Part shown: positions 26,694 through 35,533 of the stretch, piece after piece | Layout of the letters: every line of letters begins with the position of its first letter | How positions within the stretch are numbered: the first letter of the stretch is position 1 | Made by a program: the position numbers and the translations under genes | Assembly (NCBI GenBank): GCA_937929805.1 | Contig: CALFUT010000005.1 | Location: forward strand, 1-64,000 | Length of the DNA: 64,000 bases | DNA from: an uncultured Pirellulaceae bacterium | Lineage (GTDB): Bacteria > Planctomycetota > Planctomycetia > Pirellulales > Pirellulaceae | Direction of reading: 5' to 3' | Notes under the pieces: generated by a model | Told to the model about the DNA's origin: nothing | Database searches by the model: none | Seen by the model: only the letters and a program-made list of their open reading frames with translations

Positions 26694-27755
26694 TCAGTAG
26701 CTGGTGCTTAACTGGATCAAAAACGTGCTGGCCAAGGGGACTTCGAGCGTCTCGTTTTGGAATTCTAAATCACGCGAAAACGCGTAGCCGATCGAGAGCG
26801 AGTTCTTTCTTCCGATCGAAAACGACTTGCCCGGTTCAGGAGTTGGACGCGACTGCAAACCGAATAGCACTCGCCAGTCGCCGTAGCTTAATTGGTCGTC
26901 GACTCCGTCGGTTCGTTCGACGCCCCAAGTGTTTCCGCTCAGGCCGATTCCCAAATAAGTCCATCGCTGCCGCTGGCCATCGTCAGATAACAAATAGTTG
27001 GCCTTGATCGTCGGCAGCGTCAAATCAAAGCGATGTCGTTCCGTCGGTTGCCAGATGGCTCCAAATGCTGGCAGCACCGGCAGGTCACGTCGCCCCAAGG
27101 CAATTGCGCCGAATGTCCACTTCCATTGCGGGCTACTTTCGTAGATCCCGAACGCTCCACCCCGAAACTGCCACGCGTCACTGGAGGTGTTGTCGTGATC
27201 GGTAGAAAACGCAGTTCCCAACATCGTGCGAACGGCCCAACGATCGTTGATGCGTCGGACCGATGATACTCCAATCGAGTACGTGTAGAGATCATCCGGC
27301 AGGCCGAACTGATCGGCGGCGAACAGGTTCGTGTAATCAAATCCGATTTTAACAATCGGTGGCGGGCTGCCAAAACCTCTCAGCAGTGGAGCCTTGATGC
27401 TAACGCCAGATGTTGAAAGCCCGGCGTCCGGATCGCTTAGCCATTCCGTTCGGAGCCCAATCGGAATGCCACGAGGCCGGCCGCTTGTTGGGGGCGGCAC
27501 GTCGGCTTGAGCCCCAAAGTGGTTGGCATCAAGTGGAAACGGATCGCTTTCCACTCGGTAGCGAAGTTGATCGGAATAGGAATTGTCAGACGCATCAAAA
27601 AAGTCGGCCGAAGCTTCGGATACTTGGGTGGTTTGGAATCGCTGCGGATAACCAGAAAGCTGTTGGCGGGCACAGCATTCGCGCGAACTGATCGTCATCG
27701 CGATGATGAAGAAAATGAAAACGAATTGGCTGCGGGTAAGGCTGCGAACGGGCAT
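26694..27755 (-). CDS. Outer-membrane beta-barrel protein (DUF6268-like)
   Basis: The 353-residue product has a signal peptide (basic MPVRSLTRSQ, hydrophobic FVFIFFIIAMTI, cut near CCA). About 60 polar residues follow, then alternating beta strands with aromatic ends (LFAADQFGLPDDLYTYSIGV, WAVRTMLGTAF, WTYLGIGLSGNTWGV, SLSIGYAFSRDLEF). The C-terminus is LIQLSTSY, ending in an aromatic residue as barrel proteins do. It resembles the DUF6268 barrels frequent in planctomycetes. ATG at 27753-27755 is chosen because the upstream alternative is a TTG without a ribosome-binding site. Role unknown. Confidence 0.7.
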   Translation of the reverse strand: MPVRSLTRSQFVFIFFIIAMTISSRECCARQQLSGYPQRFQTTQVSEASADFFDASDNSYSDQLRYRVESDPFPLDANHFGAQADVPPPTSGRPRGIPIGLRTEWLSDPDAGLSTSGVSIKAPLLRGFGSPPPIVKIGFDYTNLFAADQFGLPDDLYTYSIGVSSVRRINDRWAVRTMLGTAFSTDHDNTSSDAWQFRGGAFGIYESSPQWKWTFGAIALGRRDLPVLPAFGAIWQPTERHRFDLTLPTIKANYLLSDDGQRQRWTYLGIGLSGNTWGVERTDGVDDQLSYGDWRVLFGLQSRPTPEPGKSFSIGRKNSLSIGYAFSRDLEFQNETLEVPLASTFLIQLSTSY

Positions 27756-28180
27756 CAAGCTTCCTGGTACGTGCAAAACAAGAACAGCTTATGGCAAACT
27801 GCGTGCAAGCCAGCAAGGTTAACTGCAAGCACACAACTGAATGCGTTCGCTCGAACCCAAGAGCCACTAAATCGCCCGTTTCGCCTAAGTCCATTCAATA
27901 CGACCGTTTACATGCGACAGTTTTTTGGTTGGAAATGCCCAAGCTGTGGAAGGCAGAGTCCAAGCGGGGTCCGAATCTTTGGCTCGTGATGGTCTTGCAC
28001 CAACCATTCGTCAGGCAGCGGCGTGAAATGGAAAACACAGCGGCACGGAGCACAATGAGTTCGGCAGCATGGCTCTCTGTGAGCTCTGTGCCTCCGTGTT
28101 TCAAATTTACGATCAGGAACTTGCAAGCTAACTAACTGAGGCGGTCATGTTTTTGTGAAACCTGCGAAATTAGTCGAGAC
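27756..28180. other. 425-bp intergenic region containing a repeat
   Basis: No gene is supported here. It separates the barrel gene and the nucleotidyltransferase gene, both on the minus strand. The identifiable content is the imperfect inverted repeat at 28032-28101. Confidence 0.45.
28032..28101. repeat. Imperfect inverted repeat with 'cacggag' arms
   Basis: The left arm (AAAACACAGCGGCACGGAGCAC) is broadly complementary to the right arm (GAGCTCTGTGCCTCCGTGTTT), separated by about 25 nt. It is of the same general type as the 'aacgcggaggcgcag' elements at 43638-43896. Confidence 0.45.
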
Positions 28181-28729
28181 CTACAGTGCCTCGCCCTTCA
28201 ACTGTTCCAACAACTCGGTCGTGCCGTGCTGGTCGGTCCAGTGGCGGACATAGTTCCAGTCGAGTGAATCCCCTGAAACGCTGAGTACGTTGACGATGTC
28301 GTCTTGGTCCTTTCGCCGAGCCCATCGGAGCTTCTGAATGATGACATCCTCCACAGTCGGAATCCATGTTTCGACATCGAGTTCAAGGATGATATGACGC
28401 TGCTTGCGGGCAAACCGCTCTTGGTGATGTGAGTCTTTACCAAGCCGGAAAAGCTCAATATCAAACCCTGATTCGACGTGCGTTACGACGTTTCGAGTCG
28501 ACCCCGTAAACCCTTCCAGCATCATCTGGCGGTCGAGCGAAAATCCGGAATCCAGATGACTGCAAAATTCAGCGACTGAGACATCTTTGAACTCAACAAC
28601 AATGTCCGCATCCTTGGTCGCTCGCGGGACGCCATAAGCATTGCTGGAAAACGCACCGACAAGCATGTGATCGATCCCAAGCTCGGATAGTTTGGAAAGT
28701 ACGTGAGCAGTCGCTTGTTCACCATTCAT
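28181..28729 (-). CDS. Nucleotidyltransferase-like protein
   Basis: The 182-residue protein has a minimal nucleotidyltransferase core: VGAFSSNAYGVPRATKDADIVVE places the DxD metal pair at Asp40 and Asp42, and a third acidic strand DIELFRLG follows. The helical C-terminal part (VEDVIIQKLRWARRKDQDDIVNVL) matches proteins of the AbiEii/DUF6036-type group. Members often act with a small partner as toxin-antitoxin or defence pairs. It is 27 bp downstream of a small helical gene on the same strand. The toxin role is inference. Confidence 0.75.
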   Translation of the reverse strand: MNGEQATAHVLSKLSELGIDHMLVGAFSSNAYGVPRATKDADIVVEFKDVSVAEFCSHLDSGFSLDRQMMLEGFTGSTRNVVTHVESGFDIELFRLGKDSHHQERFARKQRHIILELDVETWIPTVEDVIIQKLRWARRKDQDDIVNVLSVSGDSLDWNYVRHWTDQHGTTELLEQLKGEAL

Positions 28730-28756
28730 TGGAGAAGGCTCCAGCTTAGTCGGTTA

Positions 28757-29047
28757 TTAATGCAGCTGATCACCAGCGTTGCCGTTGCAAGTTTCGACGA
28801 TCGTGTAGACATTTTTTTCTTCACAAGTTTTCTGTGCGGCCAAAAGCTGTAAAAACCGTTCATGAATCTCGTTTTCACTCAGTTCAGGATTCTTCGTGCG
28901 AATACCTGCTTTGATGCGTTCCCGTACTTGATCAAACAGCCTTACGCCATCAAACAACTTGTCTCCGACCGGCTGCAGTTTCGCCCGTTCCACTTTAGAT
29001 CGTTGGATTGAGTCTTGCAGTTTCTTGATTTCCGGATCGACGTTCAT
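28757..29047 (-). CDS. Small helical protein paired with nucleotidyltransferase
   Basis: This 96-residue protein is predicted to be almost entirely helical and charged (MNVDPEIKKLQDSIQRSKVE, FDQVRERIKAGIRTKNPELSENEIHERFLQLL). The block 'aGIR..nPELSE.Ei..R' recurs in small unannotated proteins encoded just before nucleotidyltransferases. It shares an operon with the gene at 28181. Function is unknown; it may be the antitoxin or a substrate-binding partner. Confidence 0.65.
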   Translation of the reverse strand: MNVDPEIKKLQDSIQRSKVERAKLQPVGDKLFDGVRLFDQVRERIKAGIRTKNPELSENEIHERFLQLLAAQKTCEEKNVYTIVETCNGNAGDQLH

Positions 29048-29145
29048 GGCGAGCGGCAGTCGTTAAATGGAATAGGTGATGGATGCTTTGGGGAGAGCCA
29101 AAATTATATCATAGTGACATGCTGGCGGCGAACTTTACGTTTTGG

Positions 29146-30114
29146 TCACGCCAGCGATTTCCGCATCAACATGCCCTCGGCCACCTGCTCAAAACCAAGC
29201 TTATGAAACACGCCCATCGATGCCTCGTCCGACTGACGCGCCTGAGCCTCGACTAGGCCGATACCGTTTTGCATTAACCTGCGAAGGGACTCACCGACTA
29301 AAAACGTCGCCAAGCCGGTGCGTTGGAGGTCCGGCGATACGGCTAAATCGTAGAGCCCTTTTGCGGGGCCTCCCCACTGGCTGGCCATTGGCTCGATGTC
29401 CCAATAGGAAACGGTGCCACATTCTTGCGGGCTGGTTTTGCTGGCGATCGTGAACCGGTCTCGATCTGCTCCGCCCAACGTGCAACTCTCCCACCAAGAG
29501 CGTTCCATCGGGTCGCCATCGGCGCTGATCACGTATTCGCGTCGTAGCTTCATCTGGTTTCGGTTGACGATTGTGCGAAAACCAGTCAGCGATCGTTCGA
29601 GCACGCAGATCTTATCATGCGGCTCGAAGCCGGCGGCCAGAAACGCATCCAAGGTCACTCGGTCGGGTGCCATCACGCCCGGGATCCGGCTGCCTCCGTA
29701 AAGGCCCAAGTAAAATGGAGAGCGTGGAAAATGGCCGCCCACATGAGCGATCGTGGATCCTTGGCTGGTAAGATACTGACACGCATGATTCAGCAACCCA
29801 GCGGCCACTTCTTGTTGTCGATCGTCGGGAACCATTTTGAGTTGGCAGACGATTCCGGTCGAATGATCCAAATCGTCCAGTCGTTCGTTCACCGAAAAGC
29901 TGGCGTGCACGAAACCCAATGGTTTGGGCTGATCGCCCGAGCGGTCGACGGCCAGAAACATTCCGTGACGATCGAAGTATTGCTTCGAGAAAATATGCTG
30001 CTCAAGCAATTCTGGGTTCACCCGCGATATTTGGCTGCGGAACGTTGGCTGCTGGTTCCAGATTTCGGCAACCAGCGGAGGGTCCGTGTTTAGAAACGAG
30101 CGGTATTCAATCAC
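29146..30114 (-). CDS. GNAT family N-acetyltransferase, duplicated fold
   Basis: The 322-residue protein looks like a double GNAT. The N-terminal half has the opening strand MIEYRSFLNTDPPLVAEIW and VGGHFPRSPFYLGLYGG. The C-terminal half has the full acetyl-CoA signature (YDLAVSPDLQRTGLATFLVGESLRRL with the R/Q-x-x-G-x-A loop). MGVFHKLGFEQVAEGMLMRK ends it in typical GNAT fashion. The start is GTG at 30112-30114, without a clear Shine-Dalgarno. The substrate cannot be inferred, and the neighbours give no clue. Confidence 0.82.
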   Translation of the reverse strand: MIEYRSFLNTDPPLVAEIWNQQPTFRSQISRVNPELLEQHIFSKQYFDRHGMFLAVDRSGDQPKPLGFVHASFSVNERLDDLDHSTGIVCQLKMVPDDRQQEVAAGLLNHACQYLTSQGSTIAHVGGHFPRSPFYLGLYGGSRIPGVMAPDRVTLDAFLAAGFEPHDKICVLERSLTGFRTIVNRNQMKLRREYVISADGDPMERSWWESCTLGGADRDRFTIASKTSPQECGTVSYWDIEPMASQWGGPAKGLYDLAVSPDLQRTGLATFLVGESLRRLMQNGIGLVEAQARQSDEASMGVFHKLGFEQVAEGMLMRKSLA

Positions 30115-30434
30115 GGGAACACGTTTTCAATGGATTAGGCAATCGCATTTAGCACTCGCCAAGGAATAAATGAACGATTTGAGCACACGAAACCCAAATG
30201 TTTGCCTGCCCGATCGTTGAACAAGTCGATACGGTATTGTTTCGCGAGTACTCTGTTCGGTGATTGAAACGTTGGCTGGAGACTTTGAATTGGCTTCCAT
30301 ATGCCACAACAAGTTTGAGCCGCCAGCAGTGGTGACTTTGTGCTGACCGTCTTCCAGATCATCGTAACAAAACCTCTATCGTGGACTAAGCCCACGTGCG
30401 CGATCGCTTGAATCAAGGATCAGAATCTTTCGTG
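30115..30434. other. 320-bp intergenic region
   Basis: No gene, RNA or repeat is recognised. Short open frames on both strands here lack recognisable domains. It should hold the promoter for the GNAT gene. Confidence 0.4.
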
Positions 30435-31364
30435 TCAGGCAGCTTTCGTCGCCTTGCTTCGGTTTTTCTTTGTCTTGCGAACCGGTTTCTCTTTCCAGCG
30501 TCGGTGGAGCCACCAAAATTGTTCGGGATCTTTGCGGATCGCATCAGCCAGTCGGTCGTTGTACCACTGAGTCAACCGAGTCACATCCTTCAGTTCGTCT
30601 GGCATGTCCAGCGGATCGGTGACTCCTGTGCAGCCGATCTCAAAGTGCAGCGGTTTCTCCGTATGCTTGGTATAGCTGACCATCATCGGCGCGTTTCCAC
30701 TTAATGTGAAAAGCGCGACGGCTTTGTGACAGGATGCTGGCCTGCCCAGAAAGTCGACCCAGCAGCCTTTGTTGCCCGCGTGCTGATCTCCCAGCAGCGT
30801 CAGAATGCCTCCACTGTCCATGACTTCCTGCACCATCGTCGCACTGCCCTCTTTGGGAAGCAGGAACTGTCCGTTGAAGCTACGAAAGCGATTGATGAAG
30901 TCGTTTAGGTACGGATTGTCCAGCGTCCGAGCCACCGTGTAGCTGGGCATTCCAAGCAAGCCCGTGACGTACCCGCCCATTTCGAAATTGCCAAAATGCC
31001 CCGAGACAGCGACCAACGGCCGGTAGTCGATCAGGTATTTGGTCATCAGAACTTTGTCGCGGATGTGAACATATTTCCGCCAATTGGAGTCATGAATCCG
31101 CCGCGGTGCGTGGGCCACTTCGCACGCCATCAGGAACAAGTGGTACCACATCTCGATGGCCATTTCGCGGATGCGTTCGTTGGTCGCGTCCGGGTACACG
31201 CCCAGAATGTTGTCGCGGATGATTTTTCTGCGAAAGCCAACGACATCGGTCACCAACCACGCCAGCCACCGACAGACTCGAGCGCACATTTCGATCGGCA
31301 GGATCTGGATCACGCACAGGATCGCCTGCAGCAATAGCGCCTCAAGTCGTTTCTTCAGCTGCAC
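30435..31364 (-). CDS. Lysophospholipid/lipid A acyltransferase (LpxL-like)
   Basis: The 309-residue protein has an N-terminal hydrophobic anchor (LLQAILCVIQILPIEMC) and the LpxL/HtrB catalytic motif HX4E (His123, Glu128 in SGHFGNFEMG). Other family blocks are ARTLDNPYLNDFINRFR, GGILTLLGDQHAGNKGCWVDFLGRPA and WYNDRLADAIRKDPEQFWWLHRRWK. It would add a secondary acyl chain to lipid A or a related lipid at the inner membrane. The C-terminus is very basic. The start is GTG at 31362-31364. Confidence 0.88.
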   Translation of the reverse strand: MQLKKRLEALLLQAILCVIQILPIEMCARVCRWLAWLVTDVVGFRRKIIRDNILGVYPDATNERIREMAIEMWYHLFLMACEVAHAPRRIHDSNWRKYVHIRDKVLMTKYLIDYRPLVAVSGHFGNFEMGGYVTGLLGMPSYTVARTLDNPYLNDFINRFRSFNGQFLLPKEGSATMVQEVMDSGGILTLLGDQHAGNKGCWVDFLGRPASCHKAVALFTLSGNAPMMVSYTKHTEKPLHFEIGCTGVTDPLDMPDELKDVTRLTQWYNDRLADAIRKDPEQFWWLHRRWKEKPVRKTKKNRSKATKAA

Positions 31365-31597
31365 GTGGTTCTCAATCCGTTGAGGTGGTTTTTGTTATGT
31401 GTCGGAGGATGATTTGCTGGGCATGGAAAGTCAAAAAGTCATTCCGTGCCTTCGCTGAATCTCCATTGTGCCAACAATCTTGAATTCTTGAAATACGAGA
31501 TTGAGGCGGCATTGGGCGGACCAAGTTGATTGGATCCGATCCTTGGGCCACGCGGAAATATCCGCAATGTTCAGCGCTTTGCTGATGTGCGGCATCT

Positions 31598-32098
31598 CTA
31601 ATTCGCTTTGCTCGAATTTAGCAAACGCTTTTTCCACGCGTCGTACTTTCTGACCGCGAAACTGATCAACAAAAACGATCCGAGCGTGATGGCGATGCAA
31701 ATCCCGATGTTTCCGACTAAGTTGGCGACATTCCATCGCCGTTGCTCGCCCGTCACGGCCGGGATGGGCCAACTGTACAGCCGCCTGCTGAAAAACAATT
31801 TCGGCTTCTCTTCGAGATCGCGTTCTAGATAGACCAACGGCCAACCGTGATGACTGGTCGACAGCAAACGCTCTTCATTGGTCAATGAACCCGCATGAGT
31901 GGCTCGGTCGAGGTTCACGATCGCCAGCAAGCCCGCGACAAGGCTGGCGAGTGTCATGGCGATCAAAACGTGCCGATCGTCACGTTGGTGCAGCGGCTGA
32001 CTTGCAGCTTGAGCAGCGCGTTCCCGTTCGCGGCGGGCGCGTTCTCGCCGCGCCTTCTTATCTTCCTTGCGCTTCTGGGATCGTTTAGAGGCTGTCAT
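31598..32098 (-). CDS. Membrane protein with basic N-terminal helix, unknown function
   Basis: The protein (166 residues) opens with a very charged helix (KRSQKRKEDKKARRERARRER). It has hydrophobic helices at about 45-62 (VLIAMTLASLVAGLLAIVNL) and 127-147 (NIGICIAITLGSFLLISFAV), with a polar loop of about 60 residues between them. The start is ATG at 32096-32098; a TTG one codon earlier is less likely. It is not recognised. The coherent two-helix topology supports a real gene. Confidence 0.6.
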   Translation of the reverse strand: MTASKRSQKRKEDKKARRERARRERERAAQAASQPLHQRDDRHVLIAMTLASLVAGLLAIVNLDRATHAGSLTNEERLLSTSHHGWPLVYLERDLEEKPKLFFSRRLYSWPIPAVTGEQRRWNVANLVGNIGICIAITLGSFLLISFAVRKYDAWKKRLLNSSKAN

Positions 32099-32180
32099 CA
32101 AGGCAGCTTATCATAATTTTGATTGCCGATGGTCTAGGCGTTGGATCAACTAGGCGATCGGAAGTTCATGCCACGAGCGT

Positions 32181-34127
32181 TTACCTGCTGTCGTCAAGCA
32201 ACGTGAGTCTTCCCTTGTCGCAGTCTGGGCAGACCTCTCCACCTTTGCCTCGACAAACTTCGCATGTGTCAATCTCGGTATTCGAGCGAAGGATGGGGGT
32301 GCCGTGAATCGGATCGGTTCCGACCTGCCGAGTAACCTTGTGAGACACTCCACCTTTGTGACACCTCCGGTTGGGGCAATCAACATACCCCTTGCCCGAA
32401 CAACGCATGCAGACAAGGTCTGGGTAGAGCCTTTTTTCCCGCAGCGTGGCAAGTTTGACAAGCTTAAGTTGCGTCACATCGGATCGGAATCGCGACGATG
32501 CGCTTCTGGTAACCAGACTGGTTGGAGGAATCCAAGATTTGATCAGCATGACAGAGCCCCGAACACTTTCTACCAACTCCTGATTGCTTGAATAGGGCTT
32601 TTGGTTCACTTCTGGATAGACTAGGTCGGGAGCGGCGACGTTCAAAAATTCCTTGACCGCTTTGTTGGAAACGGAAACCCCTTCTCTGATGTGGCGAATC
32701 CTCAACCAATGACTACCAAGCAAGCCGTATTTTCGATAGTCTCTCCTCGCAAACGTAATTCCAACGACGTTTCCACTCATGTCGACCGTCGGACCACCGC
32801 TGTTTCCTAACGCCACTTGATTGGTAGAAAAAAACCAAGGCTGTTCCGTGTCGTAGCGGATAAATTTTCCGCTGGCCGCAGCAAGGTGCTCCCCGCGTGA
32901 ATCGATTTCCGGAAAGCCAAGTACCGCAATCGGCTGATCGTCGTCCAGCGGTTCTAAGTTCAGCGGCAATGGGACGGCATCCATTGGTTGGTCCAGCTTG
33001 ATCAAAGCGAGGTCTTCCTCGTTTACAGCTGACCATTTGATGATAGAACCGCCAACGAGGCGTGGTTTGCCGTCGGTTTGGTATTGAGTAATCGTGTACG
33101 ACAATGAATTGTCTGCCGACTGAACTACGTGTCGGTTGGTGAGCATCAGTTCGGGCGAGATCAGAACTCCAGAGCCGCTGCAATACTCGGAATAGCCGCG
33201 ATCGGCAAGCTGCTTCTCGCTGCTAAAAACTGCTCCTCCAAGTTGGTTTCGCTTTGAGTGGGCAGTGGCCAGAGCCGCGCCACCACCTTGGATGAACCGG
33301 TCGAGTTGCGAGACTGACATCGGTTCATCCCACTTAAGCGAGTAGAGAAATCGGGTGGGCACTTTTCCACCCGGGCTGGCCGGGGCTTTGCGAGCGAGAA
33401 TGCCAACCAGTTTCTTTCGATTGTCACCGTTGAAGCTAATATAACTGCCATGGTCGCGAGTCACCTCCATTAGCAAGGTTGCGTTGTGGTAGATGCTGAA
33501 AGGCACTCCGGAATCGGTTGTTCCTTCAGACAGGAACTTAACCGCCGTGTTACCTTTTCGTGCTTTCAAGGCGCTGATGGCAAGATTGTTGCTAATTGAG
33601 GTAGCCGTTTGTGGGTGGAAACCGTCGCCAAGTATCTTTCGAGCACCGCGAATGGAATTTTGTGCTCGTTTGAAATATCGATCTGCTTTTTTGTAGTCGC
33701 CCATTTCTGACGCGTAGGCAAGTCCGGTCATCATTGAAGCGTAAGGACTTTCCGGGTGCTGTTTGCTGATCTCTTCGACAATCTCGATGACCGCAGCCGG
33801 GCTTTCGCTAAAACGTTCCAAATGAGGAAGCACCAGATCGTACTGAGTTCGCTCACGTTCAATAATCTCCATGCCTTCGACAAACATTTGATCTTTGGCG
33901 CATAGCTTTTCCAGCGGAACTTCCCTCGCGTCGCCACTGTCTGTTTTGAGCAGAACCGAATCCTCAGATCGACCGACATAAGTTGCTTCGACGGTGAACT
34001 TTCCGGACGCGGAATTCCACGTGCGGCGGTAATTGTCCGCCGAGAAACAGGCGGAGGAGAATAGGAATTGGCATGCAAGAACGTATGCCAACGCGCGCAA
34101 AAGTTTAAAAAGCCTTGAAGCCTGCAT
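32181..34127 (-). CDS. Exported trypsin-like serine protease with SHD1 and cysteine-rich C-terminal domains
   Basis: The 648-residue protein has a signal peptide (LLRALAYVLACQFLFSSACFSA). An SHD1-like SH3 fold (about 34-90, RTWNSASGKFTVEATYVG, DAREVPLEKL) and a TPR-like helical region (about 95-230) follow. The trypsin-fold protease has the triad His333 (TNRHVV), Asp372 (EEDLALIKLD) and Ser443 (GNSGGP). The last 60 residues carry paired CxxC motifs (CMRCSGKGYVDC, CEVCRGKGGEVCPDC), as in the zinc-finger of DnaJ. The start ATG is at 34125-34127, just before the signal peptide. A role in envelope protein quality control is inferred. Confidence 0.85.
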   Translation of the reverse strand: MQASRLFKLLRALAYVLACQFLFSSACFSADNYRRTWNSASGKFTVEATYVGRSEDSVLLKTDSGDAREVPLEKLCAKDQMFVEGMEIIERERTQYDLVLPHLERFSESPAAVIEIVEEISKQHPESPYASMMTGLAYASEMGDYKKADRYFKRAQNSIRGARKILGDGFHPQTATSISNNLAISALKARKGNTAVKFLSEGTTDSGVPFSIYHNATLLMEVTRDHGSYISFNGDNRKKLVGILARKAPASPGGKVPTRFLYSLKWDEPMSVSQLDRFIQGGGAALATAHSKRNQLGGAVFSSEKQLADRGYSEYCSGSGVLISPELMLTNRHVVQSADNSLSYTITQYQTDGKPRLVGGSIIKWSAVNEEDLALIKLDQPMDAVPLPLNLEPLDDDQPIAVLGFPEIDSRGEHLAAASGKFIRYDTEQPWFFSTNQVALGNSGGPTVDMSGNVVGITFARRDYRKYGLLGSHWLRIRHIREGVSVSNKAVKEFLNVAAPDLVYPEVNQKPYSSNQELVESVRGSVMLIKSWIPPTSLVTRSASSRFRSDVTQLKLVKLATLREKRLYPDLVCMRCSGKGYVDCPNRRCHKGGVSHKVTRQVGTDPIHGTPILRSNTEIDTCEVCRGKGGEVCPDCDKGRLTLLDDSR

Positions 34128-34323
34128 GATTGCCTCGGGAAGTGGTGCAAGATCGACAGGCGTGCAGTATACGCAAAGCGCAAAGAAATTAAAAATGCAC
34201 TTTTCCAATCGCCTAACGTCTCAATGCCAGTGAACATCGGCTGGGATAGATGTTAAGAACGTTTTCGCCATTGCGACCGGTTAATTTTGACATGGCCGGT
34301 TCAAATTTCGACGAGAAAATCGT

Positions 34324-35415
34324 CTACGCTTTCTTCGCGTTCTTCTTTGCCTTCAGCACAGGGTCCTTAGCAAGAGGCAGCTGAACGGCCTTGCCGGTTT
34401 CTGCCGCTTTGTAGATGGCAAGAATGACTTCGACGCTGCGGCGACCTTCTGGTCCGTCCACGGCGGGTGCGGTGCCCTTTTTGATCGCTTTGATGACGTC
34501 ACGAAACTGGGTTGCGTGAGCCTCGTGCCCGATCGCAGACGGATCCGCAGCACCACCGCCGGTTTCGGTCATCGCACCGTACTCCGCCGCGATCTTTTTG
34601 TCCTTCGCGGTCATTTTTGCAAACTCCCACGTCTTGATATCTTCTTCTTCAATCGTGGCCGAACCATGACTGCCATGCAGCTCGATCTTTTTGAGGGCTC
34701 CCGGAAAGGCAGCAGTGGTTGCTTCGATCACTCCAAGTGCGCCGCTTTCAAATTTCAGCGCGGCAGTTGCCACGTCTTCCACTTCAATTCGCTCGTGAGC
34801 CAGCGTCGCCGTCTGGGCCGAAATCTCGGCGACTGGTCCCATCAGCCACACCAAAAGGTCGACGCTGTGAATCGCTTGGTTCATCAACGCACCGCCGCCA
34901 TCGAGTGCCCATGTTCCTCGCCAAGCACCGCTGTCGTAGTACTCTTGAGTCCGAAACCATTTGACGTACGAGTCACCCAAAGTCAGTCGGCCGAACTTGC
35001 CTTTGTCGACCGCCTCTTTGAGCAACTGACTTGACTTATGAAATCGAGAAGGAAACAAAGTCGAAAGAACAACTTTGTTCTTTTTGCAGGCTTCGATGAT
35101 TTTATCGCAACGCTTGAGCGTGATCTCCAGAGGCTTTTCAACGATGACGTGCTTGCCGGCATTGGCGGCTGCGACGGCCGGCTCCATATGAGCGCCGCTG
35201 GGCGTGCAGATGCTTACAACATCCACTTTTGGATCGGCCAGCATCGCCTCAAGGTCATCGTAGGCGGTGATTCCGTGTTCATCGGCGAACGCAGTTGCAG
35301 ATTCGCCTCGGCGATCAAAACACGCGACCATTTTTGCACCCGCGACATCCGCGAGAGCTTTCGCGTGAAAATGAGAGATCATTCCACAGCCAACAATTCC
35401 GAATCCGAGTGCCAT
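34324..35415 (-). CDS. Gfo/Idh/MocA family oxidoreductase
   Basis: The 363-residue NAD(P)-dependent dehydrogenase has the Rossmann motif GIVGCGMISHFHAKAL at its N-terminus, the VSICTPSGAHMEPAVAAANAGKHVIVEKPLE block with the catalytic Lys of EKP, and the C-terminal alpha/beta domain (GGGALMNQAIHSVDLLVWLMG with its catalytic His). A Lys-rich tail closes it. Members oxidise sugars or inositols; planctomycetes carry many. No catabolic partner lies beside it, so the substrate is unknown. Confidence 0.9.
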   Translation of the reverse strand: MALGFGIVGCGMISHFHAKALADVAGAKMVACFDRRGESATAFADEHGITAYDDLEAMLADPKVDVVSICTPSGAHMEPAVAAANAGKHVIVEKPLEITLKRCDKIIEACKKNKVVLSTLFPSRFHKSSQLLKEAVDKGKFGRLTLGDSYVKWFRTQEYYDSGAWRGTWALDGGGALMNQAIHSVDLLVWLMGPVAEISAQTATLAHERIEVEDVATAALKFESGALGVIEATTAAFPGALKKIELHGSHGSATIEEEDIKTWEFAKMTAKDKKIAAEYGAMTETGGGAADPSAIGHEAHATQFRDVIKAIKKGTAPAVDGPEGRRSVEVILAIYKAAETGKAVQLPLAKDPVLKAKKNAKKA

Positions 35416-35533
35416 TAGAGTCGTTTCCTATCGATGATTTACTGAAAGGTGTTTGAAAACCAGATTCTTAGTCCCGCTGCGCAAGATCAAGTCGTCCTCA
35501 ATCGGGACGCTCATGTTAGTCGCTGATTCCCGG

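Noticed and set aside
30135-30416. 93-codon minus-strand frame upstream of the GNAT gene
   Set aside because: No recognisable domain and no supporting ribosome-binding site.
32181-34127. Calling the protease a DnaJ chaperone because of its CxxCxGxG modules
   Set aside because: There is no J domain; the modules are only the C-terminal 60 residues of a trypsin-fold protein.
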